Below are positions 13,604 through 20,941 of a stretch of DNA of 23,196 bases, piece after piece (position 1 is the stretch's first letter; the number at the start of each line of letters is the position of its first letter). A program made the translations under genes and the position numbers. The notes under the pieces are model-generated. The model saw nothing but the letters and a program-made list of their open reading frames with translations, ran no database searches and was not told the origin of the DNA. Source of the DNA: Halovenus sp. (lineage in GTDB: Archaea > Halobacteriota > Halobacteria > Halobacteriales > Haloarculaceae); the NCBI GenBank assembly GCA_003551265.1, contig PUMG01000045.1, forward strand, positions 1-23,196, in the 5' to 3' direction.

Positions 13604-15079
13604 ATGAAGCTCAGTCGCCGGCGGTATCTCGGATCAGCGGCGGGTCTGGCCCTCCTCTCGACAGTCAGTGTAGCGAGCACAGAGCCTGCAGACGCCACTA
13701 AACCAGGAGGGACCGAACGCTGGCGGTTCTCTCCGGACGACGGTGTGTTTCGTTGCCCGCCCACAGTCGTCGACAGAACGGTGTTTATCGGGAGCACGAA
13801 TGGCTCTCTCTATGCGCTAGATGCAGAAACTGGTGAGCAGGAGTGGGCCTTCGAGACCGGTGATGAGGTGCTTTCTGCCCCGACAGTCACGGATGAGACT
13901 CTCTATGTGGGGAGTCACGACAACAACGTCTACGCGCTGGACCCGGAGAGTGCGGACGAACAGTGGCAGTTCGAAACCGGCGGGAGTGTCTCCACCTCAC
14001 CAACAGTAGTGGACGATCTGGTTATCGTCGGGAGTGGAGACGGCTTCCTCTATGCGCTGGATGGGGATACAGGCGAGCAGGAGTGGGCCTTCGAGACTGA
14101 CAACGTGATTTGGAGTTCGCCAGCGATAGTGGAGACCGAGACAGACTCCGGGGGCACCCCCACTGTCTTTTTCGGCAGTAACGACAGCTACGTCTACGCT
14201 GTGGATGCCACAACAGGCGAGCAGGAGTGGGCGTTCGAGACTGACGACGCGATTCGACGGTCGTCACCGACTGTGGCTGACGGAACCGTGTTCATCGGAG
14301 GGAAACACGACGAGCGCGGTGTGGTCTTTGCGCTGGATGCAGAGACTGGTGAACAACTATGGAAAGGCCCTGAAGAGCTAGAGTACGGACAGACCTTCCG
14401 ATTTAATTCACCGACGGTGGCAGATGGGACGGTGTTCTTCGGTGGCGGGGGCTCGCGGTTTACCGATAATTTCTATGCGCTCGACACAGAGACTGGCGAT
14501 CTCCAGTGGTCGTTCAACTCAGAGACCGGCAGTATCCGGAGGGCTCCAACGGTGGCGGGCGATACTGTCTTTTTTGGGTCGGGGAGTGGAAACGTCTACG
14601 CGCGGACTGTCGAGACAGGAGACGAAGTGTGGACTTTCGGAATAGGCAGGACACGAAGTATGCTTTCGTCTCCGATCGTGGTGGATGGTGTTCTCTTCGT
14701 GGGAGGGAGTGCGGGCGTCCACGCAGTTGAAGCAGAAGTCGAGGGAGCAAGCGAGGACTCCCGCGTCACACTCGGCTACCAGGGTCACCACCACTCCTTG
14801 CGGGGCGACCAACCCCAGACACTCGATATGGACCGGTCCGCCCCCACACCAACACCAACTCCTACACCTACACCAACACCGACGCCAACTCCCACGCCTA
14901 CGCCAACGCCTACGCAGACATCGACGCCTACCCCCACACCGACACCGACGCCGTCAGAGTCGGGAACGCAGGCTGACGACGATGGCTCTGGGTTCGGCAT
15001 TCTGAAAGCGCTCGCTGGAGCAAGTGGTGCGATGTACCTGTTGAACAGATACAATAAAGCTGCTGAAGACGAGGACTAA
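13604..15079 (+). CDS. Exported PQQ-like beta-propeller repeat protein
   Basis: A 491-residue surface protein. The N-terminus has a twin-arginine signal (SRRRYLGSAAGLALLSTVSVAS), so it is probably exported folded through Tat. Seven or eight propeller blades follow from about 35 to 390, each with the PQQ/BamB-type motif, for example LYALDAETGEQEWAFETG, VYALDPESADEQWQFETG and FYALDTETGDLQW. No heme or dehydrogenase domain is present, so this is a binding or scaffold propeller and not a quinoprotein enzyme. A Thr-Pro repeat linker (about 413-450) leads to a GSGFGILKALAGASGAMYLL hydrophobic segment and an acidic tail, which likely anchors it in the membrane or cell wall. The next gene starts two bases after its stop. 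The ligand is unknown. Confidence 0.85.
   Translation: MKLSRRRYLGSAAGLALLSTVSVASTEPADATKPGGTERWRFSPDDGVFRCPPTVVDRTVFIGSTNGSLYALDAETGEQEWAFETGDEVLSAPTVTDETLYVGSHDNNVYALDPESADEQWQFETGGSVSTSPTVVDDLVIVGSGDGFLYALDGDTGEQEWAFETDNVIWSSPAIVETETDSGGTPTVFFGSNDSYVYAVDATTGEQEWAFETDDAIRRSSPTVADGTVFIGGKHDERGVVFALDAETGEQLWKGPEELEYGQTFRFNSPTVADGTVFFGGGGSRFTDNFYALDTETGDLQWSFNSETGSIRRAPTVAGDTVFFGSGSGNVYARTVETGDEVWTFGIGRTRSMLSSPIVVDGVLFVGGSAGVHAVEAEVEGASEDSRVTLGYQGHHHSLRGDQPQTLDMDRSAPTPTPTPTPTPTPTPTPTPTPTPTQTSTPTPTPTPTPSESGTQADDDGSGFGILKALAGASGAMYLLNRYNKAAEDED
14841..14953 (+). repeat. Thr-Pro hexanucleotide tandem repeat (cell-wall-spanning linker)
   Basis: About 19 imperfect copies of a 6-base ACNCCN unit encode alternating Thr-Pro within the propeller protein. 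Linkers of this type are common before C-terminal anchors of haloarchaeal surface proteins, and their length can vary by slippage. Confidence 0.85.
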
Positions 15080-15081
15080 CC

Positions 15082-15624
15082 GTGTTGAGCGGACGTGCAG
15101 AACGATTCTTGGTGCACCCTGATTGGACGGGCAATGTCACCGCCTCGTTCGTGAGTAACGATGACGACAGCACCGACACTGGAGCAGAACCGGAAACGTC
15201 GGGGTCTGGTTCTGAGGACGCCATTTACGACGAGAGCGACAAGTCGGAACTAACGGTGGTCGTCGATGATGTCGGCGACTACTGGAGCCGTCTGCCCGAG
15301 GACAACTCCGGATATCGAGCGTTGCACAACGCGGACAGGACGGCGACCGTCATCAACTCGGTGACAGTGTACCAGCAGTCTTCGGAGGCTGCAAGCAGGG
15401 TCGAGGGGACACTCGATGGGGATGAGTCGGCAACAGAGTTCGATGTCGCTGATAATGCAGTGTCGAGAGAGATTCCGGAGATGGCCATCGTGACATTCCG
15501 CGACCCGAATGCGCACTCCGAGATACACGCGCACCGGGTCTCGGACGATGGGTTGGTTCCAGCGGTGTCACTCGGTCAAAGCGTCGCTGAACAACAGTTC
15601 GAACGGTGGCAAGACGAGTTCTAG
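15082..15624 (+). CDS. Unknown acidic protein co-encoded with the beta-propeller protein
   Basis: A 180-residue protein that I do not recognise. It is very acidic, with a low-complexity Asp/Ser/Glu/Gly stretch at about 26-53 (SNDDDSTDTGAEPETSGSGS) separating a short N-terminal piece (MLSGRAERFLVHPDWTG) from a C-terminal part rich in short strands (ELTVVVDDVGDYW, ATVINSVTVYQQ, MAIVTFRDPNAH). No signal peptide, membrane segment or cysteine is seen. It begins with GTG two bases after the propeller gene stop, so the two are almost certainly one transcript and may interact. The haloarchaeal codon bias supports it as real. Function unknown. Confidence 0.65.
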   Translation: MLSGRAERFLVHPDWTGNVTASFVSNDDDSTDTGAEPETSGSGSEDAIYDESDKSELTVVVDDVGDYWSRLPEDNSGYRALHNADRTATVINSVTVYQQSSEAASRVEGTLDGDESATEFDVADNAVSREIPEMAIVTFRDPNAHSEIHAHRVSDDGLVPAVSLGQSVAEQQFERWQDEF

Positions 15625-15633
15625 AGGATTATC

Positions 15634-16260
15634 TCACTCTCCACGAATCCGCACTCCGAACCCCCACTCGGCGACATACGTCGGCTCATCACGTTCATCT
15701 CGTTCGTCGAGGTAGAATCGGTAGTTCTCTTCGAACGCGTACTCTTCCGATTCGGGACAGCCCTCCCCACTCACGTCTTCACCTGGGGCGTACGCGAACT
15801 CCTGTGATTCGGGTTCACCTGGATCGAGCGTTACCTGGGGTTCATCGGCAGGTAGTGCTGGCGCATGGTCAATCCACAGACAATCGGCTGGGTCCGCGGG
15901 AGCAACCTCACTCGTTCCATCTTCTATCGAGGCCGCTTCAGATTCGGAGAGGAGGTACAGTCCTTCTGGAGTACTGGGGCCGGGACTGAACAGTCGAGGA
16001 CGGCTGTTGTGAAACCACAATGTGCTATCACTTTCGGTTTCGAGAGTAACCGAGAATCTGGGGAAGTCTTCGCCTGACAGCAGAGTCGAGGTTTGAGTTA
16101 CACTGAACGCAACTGGTACGTCGGCAATCCCATCGACGTTGATGATCTCCGTTTCCACACGTGCCGATTCGGTTTCACTCCGAATCGTGTCCATACAGCC
16201 CCCCAACAAAACGGATGCGGACGCGCCAGTTGCCACGAGAAACTGTCGACGAGTGGTCAT
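15634..16260 (-). CDS. Tat-exported lipoprotein of unknown function
   Basis: A 208-residue predicted lipoprotein. The N-terminus TTRRQFLVATGASASVLLGGC combines a twin-arginine motif (Arg4-Arg5) with a lipobox LGGC (Cys22), the usual haloarchaeal Tat lipoprotein design, so it should be anchored outside the cell by lipid on Cys22. The mature part is acidic and strand-rich, with segments such as PVAFSVTQTSTLL, PRFSVTLETESDSTLWFHN and RFYLDERDERDEPTYVAEWGF, suggesting a single immunoglobulin-like beta domain; two further cysteines (DCLW, EGCPE) could form a disulfide. It converges on the acidic-protein gene with nine bases between. A TTTTTAC box lies 26 bases before the ATG. Confidence 0.8.
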   Translation of the reverse strand: MTTRRQFLVATGASASVLLGGCMDTIRSETESARVETEIINVDGIADVPVAFSVTQTSTLLSGEDFPRFSVTLETESDSTLWFHNSRPRLFSPGPSTPEGLYLLSESEAASIEDGTSEVAPADPADCLWIDHAPALPADEPQVTLDPGEPESQEFAYAPGEDVSGEGCPESEEYAFEENYRFYLDERDERDEPTYVAEWGFGVRIRGE

Positions 16261-16282
16261 ACTCTTGCGTTTGTGCGAGGCA

Positions 16283-16289
16283 GTAAAAA
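16283..16289 (-). promoter_or_regulatory. TATA-like box for the lipoprotein gene
   Basis: Minus-strand TTTTTAC centred about 26 bases before the ATG at 16260, the expected position for a leaderless transcript. It lies in the 113-bp divergent gap shared with the aldo/keto reductase gene. Confidence 0.45.
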
Positions 16290-16343
16290 GAACTCCCCCG
16301 GTTCAAATAGATTTTTGGGCAACAGAGAAACGAAATCCCCAAC

Positions 16344-16351
16344 CTTTCTAT
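16344..16351 (+). promoter_or_regulatory. Possible TATA-like box for the aldo/keto reductase gene
   Basis: CTTTCTAT is centred about 26 bases before the ATG at 16374. The position is right for a leaderless promoter, but the sequence is a weak match. Confidence 0.3.
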
Positions 16352-16373
16352 CCTCGCTGACAGAGTATCGGAT

Positions 16374-17375
16374 ATGGACCTCGACCTCGACACGGTCTCG
16401 ATGGGACGCACCGGGCTGGAAGTGAGCGAAATCGCGTTCGGGACGTGGCGTTTTGGCCGCGAGACGCCTGCCGGCAACCTCGAAACCGACAGAAACGCAG
16501 CTCACGAGTTGCTCGACGCCTACGAGGCCGCAGACGGCCGGTTCATCGACACGGCCGACGTCTACGGCAGCGGTGACAGCGAGCGCTGGATCGGTGAGTG
16601 GCTCTCCGGACGCAACCGTGACGAGTTCGTTATCGCGTCGAAAGTGTACTGGCCAACCCGCCAGGGCGACCCGAACGCGGCCGGTCTCAACCGCAAGCAC
16701 CTGCGAAACCAGATCGACACGATGCTCGAACGACTTCAGACAGACTACCTCGACGTGCTGTACATCCACCGGTGGGACGACTCGACACCGGCACGTGAAC
16801 TCATGCGAACACTGAACGGACTCGTCGACGACGGGAAGGTCCACTACCTCGGCGCGTCGACGTTCCGACCGAACGGCTGGCGAATCGCCCGCGCCAACGA
16901 GATTGCCAACCAGTACGGCTGGGAACCATTCACCGTCACACAGCCACGGTACAACCTCGTCAACCGCGAAATCGAAGGCGAGTATCTGGAGATGTGCCGC
17001 AATCTCGATATCGGCGTCATCCCGTGGAGTCCCCTGGCACAGGGCTTTCTGACGGGCAAGTACGAACGCGACGGCGATAGACCCGAGGACTCGACAGCAT
17101 CGGATTCGGATAGCTGGGCAGACCGCTATCTCACCGAGGAGAACTTCGACGCGCTCGACGTGGTGCAAGACGTCGCCAGAGAGGTGGGTGCGTCCGAAGC
17201 ACAGGTCGCGCTCGCGTGGCACATCCATCACCCCGACGTGACCGTCCCAATCGTCGGCGCGCGGACGATTGACCAGCTCGAAGAGAACCTCAAAGCCGCG
17301 AGCGTCTCACTCTCAGATGACCAGTTCGAACGCCTCGACGCATCGAAAGCAGGCCCGTACGACGACCTCAGCTAA
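16374..17375 (+). CDS. Aldo/keto reductase
   Basis: A 333-residue cytosolic oxidoreductase with the (beta/alpha)8 aldo/keto reductase fold, reducing an aldehyde or ketone with NADPH. The catalytic tetrad is complete: Asp59 and Tyr64 in FIDTADVYGSG, Lys90 in VIASKVYWP, and His132 in YIHRWDD. The C-terminal cofactor region VPIVGARTIDQLEEN matches the pyrophosphate-binding segment. It resembles the YghZ/PhsB-like and potassium-channel-beta-like branch in length. The substrate cannot be told from sequence. The enolase-superfamily gene follows after nine bases, so the two probably act on related compounds. Confidence 0.92.
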   Translation: MDLDLDTVSMGRTGLEVSEIAFGTWRFGRETPAGNLETDRNAAHELLDAYEAADGRFIDTADVYGSGDSERWIGEWLSGRNRDEFVIASKVYWPTRQGDPNAAGLNRKHLRNQIDTMLERLQTDYLDVLYIHRWDDSTPARELMRTLNGLVDDGKVHYLGASTFRPNGWRIARANEIANQYGWEPFTVTQPRYNLVNREIEGEYLEMCRNLDIGVIPWSPLAQGFLTGKYERDGDRPEDSTASDSDSWADRYLTEENFDALDVVQDVAREVGASEAQVALAWHIHHPDVTVPIVGARTIDQLEENLKAASVSLSDDQFERLDASKAGPYDDLS

Positions 17376-17384
17376 TCCGAAACG

Positions 17385-18449
17385 ATGACTCCTGACACAG
17401 ATTCACAGCGAACGATTGTCTCGTCGTCGTTCGAGCGCCACGACCTCCCCCTCGAAGAGAGCTTCACAATCTCGCGGGGAACGACAGATACGGCGACGGT
17501 TCTGACGGTCGAACTCGAAGACGAGACGGGACGCGTCGGAGTTGGCGGTGCAGGACCAGCGTCCTACTACGACGAAACACCAGACAGCGTAGAGGAGGTC
17601 TTGCCGAAGCTGCTGGAGGCAGTCGAATCGATTGGTGACCCTCACGCCCAGCAGGTCATCGAGGAACGCCTCGCAGCACTCGCACCTGATGAGGCAGCAG
17701 CCCGCGCGGCCGTCTCGATTGCTGTCCACGACCTCGCCGCAACGCAGGCGGATGAACCGCTGTACCGTCGCTGGGGACTCGATGGCGCACGCGCGCCGAC
17801 GACGTCGTACACCATCGGAATCGACTCTCCGGATGGAATGCACGACCGGGCACAGCGGGCGCGTGAGCGTGGATACGACGTGTTGAAAGTCAAGCTGGGA
17901 ACTGACGCCGACCGTGACCGTCTCGAAGCCGTCCGTGAAGCCGCGCCGGACGCTCGAATTCGCGTCGACGCTAACTGCGCGTGGACACCCGAGGAAGGAA
18001 TCAAAAATACAGAGTGGCTGGCTGACCTCAGCGTCGAGTTCCTCGAACAGCCCGTCCCCAGCGAGGACATCGACGGACTCAGACGGATTTCTGAGGAGGG
18101 TGCCCTCCCTATCGCGGCAGACGAATCCTGCGTGACGGCGACAGACGTTCCGGCGGTCGCAGACGCCGTCGATATCGTGGTCGTAAAGCTGATGAAGTGT
18201 GGGGGTCTCCGGCCTGCCCAGCGCCAGATTCTCGCCGCGAAGGCACACGGACTCGACGTCATGCTCGGCTGTATGACCGAGAGCAACGCCTCGATTGCCG
18301 GGGCGTGTCAACTCACACCGCTCGTCGAGTACGCAGACCTCGACGGCGCGCTGTTACTCGAATCCGACGTCTACGACGGCGTGGCGATGTCGGACGGGAA
18401 AATTGACCTCACATCGGTTGCCCGTGGTGTCGGGATATCGCCCAGGTAG
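17385..18449 (+). CDS. Enolase-superfamily enzyme, dipeptide-epimerase-like (mandelate racemase/muconate lactonizing group)
   Basis: A 354-residue Mg-dependent enzyme that removes an alpha proton next to a carboxylate. The muconate-lactonizing layout is complete: Lys168-x-Lys170 (VLKVKLG), metal ligands Asp195 (RVDANCAW), Glu221 (FLEQPVP) and Asp246 (IAADESC), and opposite base Lys268 (VVVKLMKCGG). GCMTES near 295-300 and a Asp-x-Asp pair at 318-320 (YADLDGA) match the L-Ala-D/L-Glu epimerase group, where Asp-x-Asp binds the dipeptide amino group. Haloarchaea lack murein, so the true substrate may be another N-terminal amino-acid compound. It lies nine bases after the aldo/keto reductase gene. 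Superfamily certain; epimerase activity likely but unproven. Confidence 0.85.
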   Translation: MTPDTDSQRTIVSSSFERHDLPLEESFTISRGTTDTATVLTVELEDETGRVGVGGAGPASYYDETPDSVEEVLPKLLEAVESIGDPHAQQVIEERLAALAPDEAAARAAVSIAVHDLAATQADEPLYRRWGLDGARAPTTSYTIGIDSPDGMHDRAQRARERGYDVLKVKLGTDADRDRLEAVREAAPDARIRVDANCAWTPEEGIKNTEWLADLSVEFLEQPVPSEDIDGLRRISEEGALPIAADESCVTATDVPAVADAVDIVVVKLMKCGGLRPAQRQILAAKAHGLDVMLGCMTESNASIAGACQLTPLVEYADLDGALLLESDVYDGVAMSDGKIDLTSVARGVGISPR

Positions 18450-18453
18450 TCGC

Positions 18454-18462
18454 AAATACTTA
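18454..18462 (+). promoter_or_regulatory. TATA-like box for the dehydrogenase homologue
   Basis: AAATACTTA, centred 29 bases before the ATG at 18487, in the 37-bp gap after the epimerase-like gene. It argues for separate leaderless transcription and for the internal ATG as start. Confidence 0.5.
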
Positions 18463-18486
18463 GCCACTTTGGCTGTGACTCTACAT

Positions 18487-19362
18487 ATGAACGTTGCTGT
18501 GCTGGGTGCGAACGAGAGGGCACGGGCCATTGCGAGGTGGTGTGCGCTCTCTGGGGTGGACGTCCGTCTTCACACGACCGAAGTGACGACGGTCATGGAC
18601 AGCGTCGACATCGTCGAACAACAACTCGACGAGAGTGAGCGCGGAGGAGACAGGCAGTACATCGAGGGAACGACAAGTCTCGAAGCGGCCGTAGCAGACG
18701 CAGACGTGATTATCGATACGACCTGTTCTGATGTTGGTGAGTTACAGACTCGCCTTAGTGAGGTCGAAGCACTGATTGGCGAGGAAAGGCTCGTCGCGAC
18801 GGCTGTACCCGAGGTGTCCGTAACAGCGGCCGCCGCTGGCCTTCGTCACCCCGAACGCGCAGTCGGCTTTCGTTTTCAGAGCCTGGATGAGTCGTTTGTC
18901 GAGGTCGTGCTAGGGGAAGGAACTGACTCCAGCGCGCTAGCGCAGGCAACGGAGTTCGTCGAGAGAGTGGAACTGGAATGGGTTCCAGTCAGAGACGTAC
19001 CGGGAGGGGCATCGACACGCCTCTCACTCGCCCTCGAAACCACAGCCATCAGACTGCTTGACGAGGGTGTTGCAGGCGTGGTAGCGATAGATACCGTATT
19101 CAAACAGCGTTACGGGGCTGCTATCGGTCCGCTCGAACGCATCGACCGGGTTGGTCTCGATACACACCTCGATTCGTTGCGCTCACTGTCCGAGAGCTTC
19201 GGTCCACAGTTCGAACCGCCACCGCTGCTCTCGACGCTCGTCGACGCAGGGCAGACCGGAGCCGCCGCTGGTGAGGGGTTCTATCGCTGGGAAGAGGGCG
19301 AGCCAGCCGAGAGTGCGCTCGCGGACCCGACAATCCCAGCAGCAGAAGACGAAAACCGGTAG
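18487..19362 (+). CDS. 3-hydroxyacyl-CoA dehydrogenase family protein with degenerate active site
   Basis: A 291-residue protein with the two-domain shape of short 3-hydroxyacyl-CoA dehydrogenases. The N-terminal Rossmann part starts MNVAVLGANERARAIA, in which the usual GxGxxG is reduced to GANERA. The C-terminal helical domain retains VAIDTVFKQRYGAAIGPLERIDRVGLDTHLDSL and GFYRW near the end. The catalytic His of GMHFFNP is Arg here (AVGFRFQSLDESFVEVVLG), the following Glu is kept, and the Asn of the VNRL segment is missing (GGASTRLSL). It may therefore bind NAD and acyl-CoA without normal dehydrogenation, or catalyse something else. The frame opens at 18295, inside the previous gene; the ATG at 18487 has its own TATA box. 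Confidence 0.8.
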   Translation: MNVAVLGANERARAIARWCALSGVDVRLHTTEVTTVMDSVDIVEQQLDESERGGDRQYIEGTTSLEAAVADADVIIDTTCSDVGELQTRLSEVEALIGEERLVATAVPEVSVTAAAAGLRHPERAVGFRFQSLDESFVEVVLGEGTDSSALAQATEFVERVELEWVPVRDVPGGASTRLSLALETTAIRLLDEGVAGVVAIDTVFKQRYGAAIGPLERIDRVGLDTHLDSLRSLSESFGPQFEPPPLLSTLVDAGQTGAAAGEGFYRWEEGEPAESALADPTIPAAEDENR

Positions 19363-19394
19363 TCTCTACGTGGGTCCGGTCAAGTTAAAAAGGG

Positions 19395-19400
19395 TTAAAA
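19395..19400 (+). promoter_or_regulatory. TATA box of the zinc-finger/aEF1B operon
   Basis: TTAAAA centred about 27 bases before the ATG at 19424, preceded by another TTAAAA ten bases upstream (19385-19390). The nearer copy has leaderless spacing; the farther one could be part of an extended promoter. Confidence 0.55.
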
Positions 19401-19423
19401 CCCGTGGCACAAAACGAAGTGAC

Positions 19424-19603
19424 ATGAGTGGCCTACAAGAACAAACGAGACACCAGTGCATCTCGTGCGGTATCAACGTCGCGGGGTCGAACGCCGCACG
19501 TTTCGACTGCCCCGAGTGCAACTATCGCATCTACCGGTGTGCGAAGTGCCGGAAGCAGAGCAACCTCTATCAGTGCAAACAGTGCGGATTCACCGGACCA
19601 TAA
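19424..19603 (+). CDS. Small four-CxxC zinc-finger protein (HVO_2753-like)
   Basis: A 59-residue protein with four CxxC pairs: Cys12/15, 29/32, 39/42 and 51/54 (ISCG, CPEC, CAKC, CKQCG), enough for two zinc ribbons. Length and spacing match the haloarchaeal zinc-finger microprotein HVO_2753 of Haloferax volcanii as I remember it, for which a structure and effects on swarming and biofilm were reported. The fold suggests RNA or protein binding. The frame is open upstream to 19151, but the ATG at 19424 has a TTAAAA box 27 bases before it and gives the family length. The aEF1B gene starts two bases after the stop, linking it to translation. Confidence 0.88.
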   Translation: MSGLQEQTRHQCISCGINVAGSNAARFDCPECNYRIYRCAKCRKQSNLYQCKQCGFTGP

Positions 19604-19605
19604 CC

Positions 19606-19872
19606 ATGGGAGACGTCGCTGCATCAATCAAAGTCATGCCGAAAAGCCCGGACATCGACCTGGACGAACTCCAGGACAGTCTCGAAGCAGCCCTGCCGGA
19701 GGGTGCAAGAATAAGCGGTGCGAAGACAGAGGAAGTCGCGTTCGGTCTCACCGCGCTCATTCCGACCGTTATCGTCGCTGACGGTGAGGGCGGGACAGAG
19801 TCTGTCGAGGAAGCGTTCGCCGCTGTCGACGACGTGGAGAGCGTCTCCGTCGAGAGTGTCGGCCGTCTCTAG
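19606..19872 (+). CDS. ef1b: Translation elongation factor aEF1B (EF-1 beta)
   Basis: An 88-residue nucleotide exchange factor that reloads aEF1A with GTP during elongation. The ferredoxin-like fold is recognisable from [23 protein letters not shown], the central [28 protein letters not shown] and the C-terminal [12 protein letters not shown] strand. Length is normal for archaea. It starts two bases after the zinc-finger gene stop, so the two form an operon. Its TAG stop lies in a CTAG that also holds the stop of the convergent nadE. Confidence 0.95.
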   Translation: MGDVAASIKVMPKSPDIDLDELQDSLEAALPEGARISGAKTEEVAFGLTALIPTVIVADGEGGTESVEEAFAAVDDVESVSVESVGRL

Positions 19873-20714
19873 ACCAGCGGTTCTGGCGCTTTTGGTGCGT
19901 TGCGTTTGTGCTCACTCGATTCGTAGAGGGTACGGACGTTCTCGACAATCGCTTCGTCCACAGCGATGGTCTTTGCTGTTGCACTCACAGACAGTGGGCC
20001 GTCGATGTGGAGCGCGAGAATCGAATCGAGGGTGTCGTAGCCGATACCCAGTTCTCCCTCGTCAGTCTGGGCGTCCCAGAGTTCTGCAGAGGCAGTTTTC
20101 GCCGCGAGGTCGTCGGGCACACCCACGTGTGTCGCGAGCTGTCTGACCTGCTGTTTGTAGAGATTTCCGATAGGGTGGCAATCGACAGCACCGTCGCCGT
20201 ACTTCGTGAAGTAACCCACCGCTGCTTCGCTTCGGTTTCCGGTTCCGACGACGAATCCCTGATTCCGATTTGCCACGAAGTACGCGAGTACAGCCCGTAT
20301 CCGTGCTCGGAGATTGCCGACCGCGACTTCGAGGTCATCGTCTGACGTTACGTCCGTATCCACATCAGGGTCTGCGTCAGCGACCGATTCAACGAGCGGG
20401 TCGATTTCGATGACGTCGTACTCGATGTCGAGCAACTCGCTGGCGACGCGTTCGGCATCGCTCATGTTCCGGTCGGTGTTGACACTGCTCGGGAGAACGA
20501 GACCGTAGACAGCACCGGTACCCAGCGCTTCGACCATCAGATGTGCCGTGAGTGTGCTGTCGATACCGCCAGAGAGACAGATTACTGCCGTTTCAGCCCC
20601 TGAGACCTCGTACTGATTCGAGATGAACGACGTGATGTGATGTCGGTGTTGTTCCAGTTCTGCTTCCGAAAGCGTCAGGTCGAGCGGGGCGTCTGCTCGT
20701 GCGATTTCCGCCAT
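19869..20714 (-). CDS. nadE: NH3/glutamine-dependent NAD+ synthetase
   Basis: Makes NAD+ from nicotinic acid adenine dinucleotide, ATP and ammonia, the last step of NAD synthesis. The 281-residue protein is the short form without a glutaminase domain, so it depends on ammonia. It has the PP-loop ATP site SGGIDST (48-54), NMSDAERVA, the [24 protein letters not shown] motif (broken here only by normal variation) and [18 protein letters not shown]. The frame runs on to 20831, but I set the ATG at 20714: the family begins with [11 protein letters not shown] at about this point, and TTTATG lies 27 bases upstream. Its last four bases overlap those of aEF1B on the other strand. Confidence 0.94.
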   Translation of the reverse strand: MAEIARADAPLDLTLSEAELEQHRHHITSFISNQYEVSGAETAVICLSGGIDSTLTAHLMVEALGTGAVYGLVLPSSVNTDRNMSDAERVASELLDIEYDVIEIDPLVESVADADPDVDTDVTSDDDLEVAVGNLRARIRAVLAYFVANRNQGFVVGTGNRSEAAVGYFTKYGDGAVDCHPIGNLYKQQVRQLATHVGVPDDLAAKTASAELWDAQTDEGELGIGYDTLDSILALHIDGPLSVSATAKTIAVDEAIVENVRTLYESSEHKRNAPKAPEPLV

Positions 20715-20737
20715 ATCCGTGGTTGGGCTTCCATCAT

Positions 20738-20743
20738 CATAAA
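20738..20743 (-). promoter_or_regulatory. TATA-like box for nadE
   Basis: Minus-strand TTTATG within CACTTTATGATG, centred 27 bases before the ATG at 20714. It supports the internal ATG over the upstream in-frame starts at 20807 and 20831. Confidence 0.5.
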
Positions 20744-20910
20744 GTGGCCGGAAGCCAGCAGCATTGGCGACTTTCCGAATGAAAACTGGACGTCCGTCTA
20801 TACTCATGAGAGAAAAAGCGTAATTTGACACGAACTATTCCGGGACTGTAATCCGCCGGCCGAGCCAGCAGATATGCCACTGACTGCCATGTGAGTGTCG
20901 TTCAGTGGGG

Positions 20911-20917
20911 GTTTTTC
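20911..20917 (+). promoter_or_regulatory. Possible TATA-like box for the aldehyde dehydrogenase gene
   Basis: GTTTTTC, centred about 28 bases before the ATG at 20942. The position is right, the sequence match modest. The rest of the 227-bp divergent gap 20715-20941 shows no gene. Confidence 0.35.
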
Positions 20918-20941
20918 ACGGATGAGGTCAAAACTCAAGAT

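Noticed and set aside
14841..14953. Regular short repeats considered as a CRISPR array or non-coding microsatellite
   Set aside because: The 6-base period keeps frame and encodes a Thr-Pro linker inside the exported propeller protein. There are no unique spacers.
16257..17231. Minus-strand frame of 324 codons
   Set aside because: It is antisense to the aldo/keto reductase and has no recognisable motif; a by-product of GC-rich codon bias.
17403..18311. Minus-strand frame of 302 codons
   Set aside because: It is antisense to the enolase-superfamily gene, which has every active-site residue.
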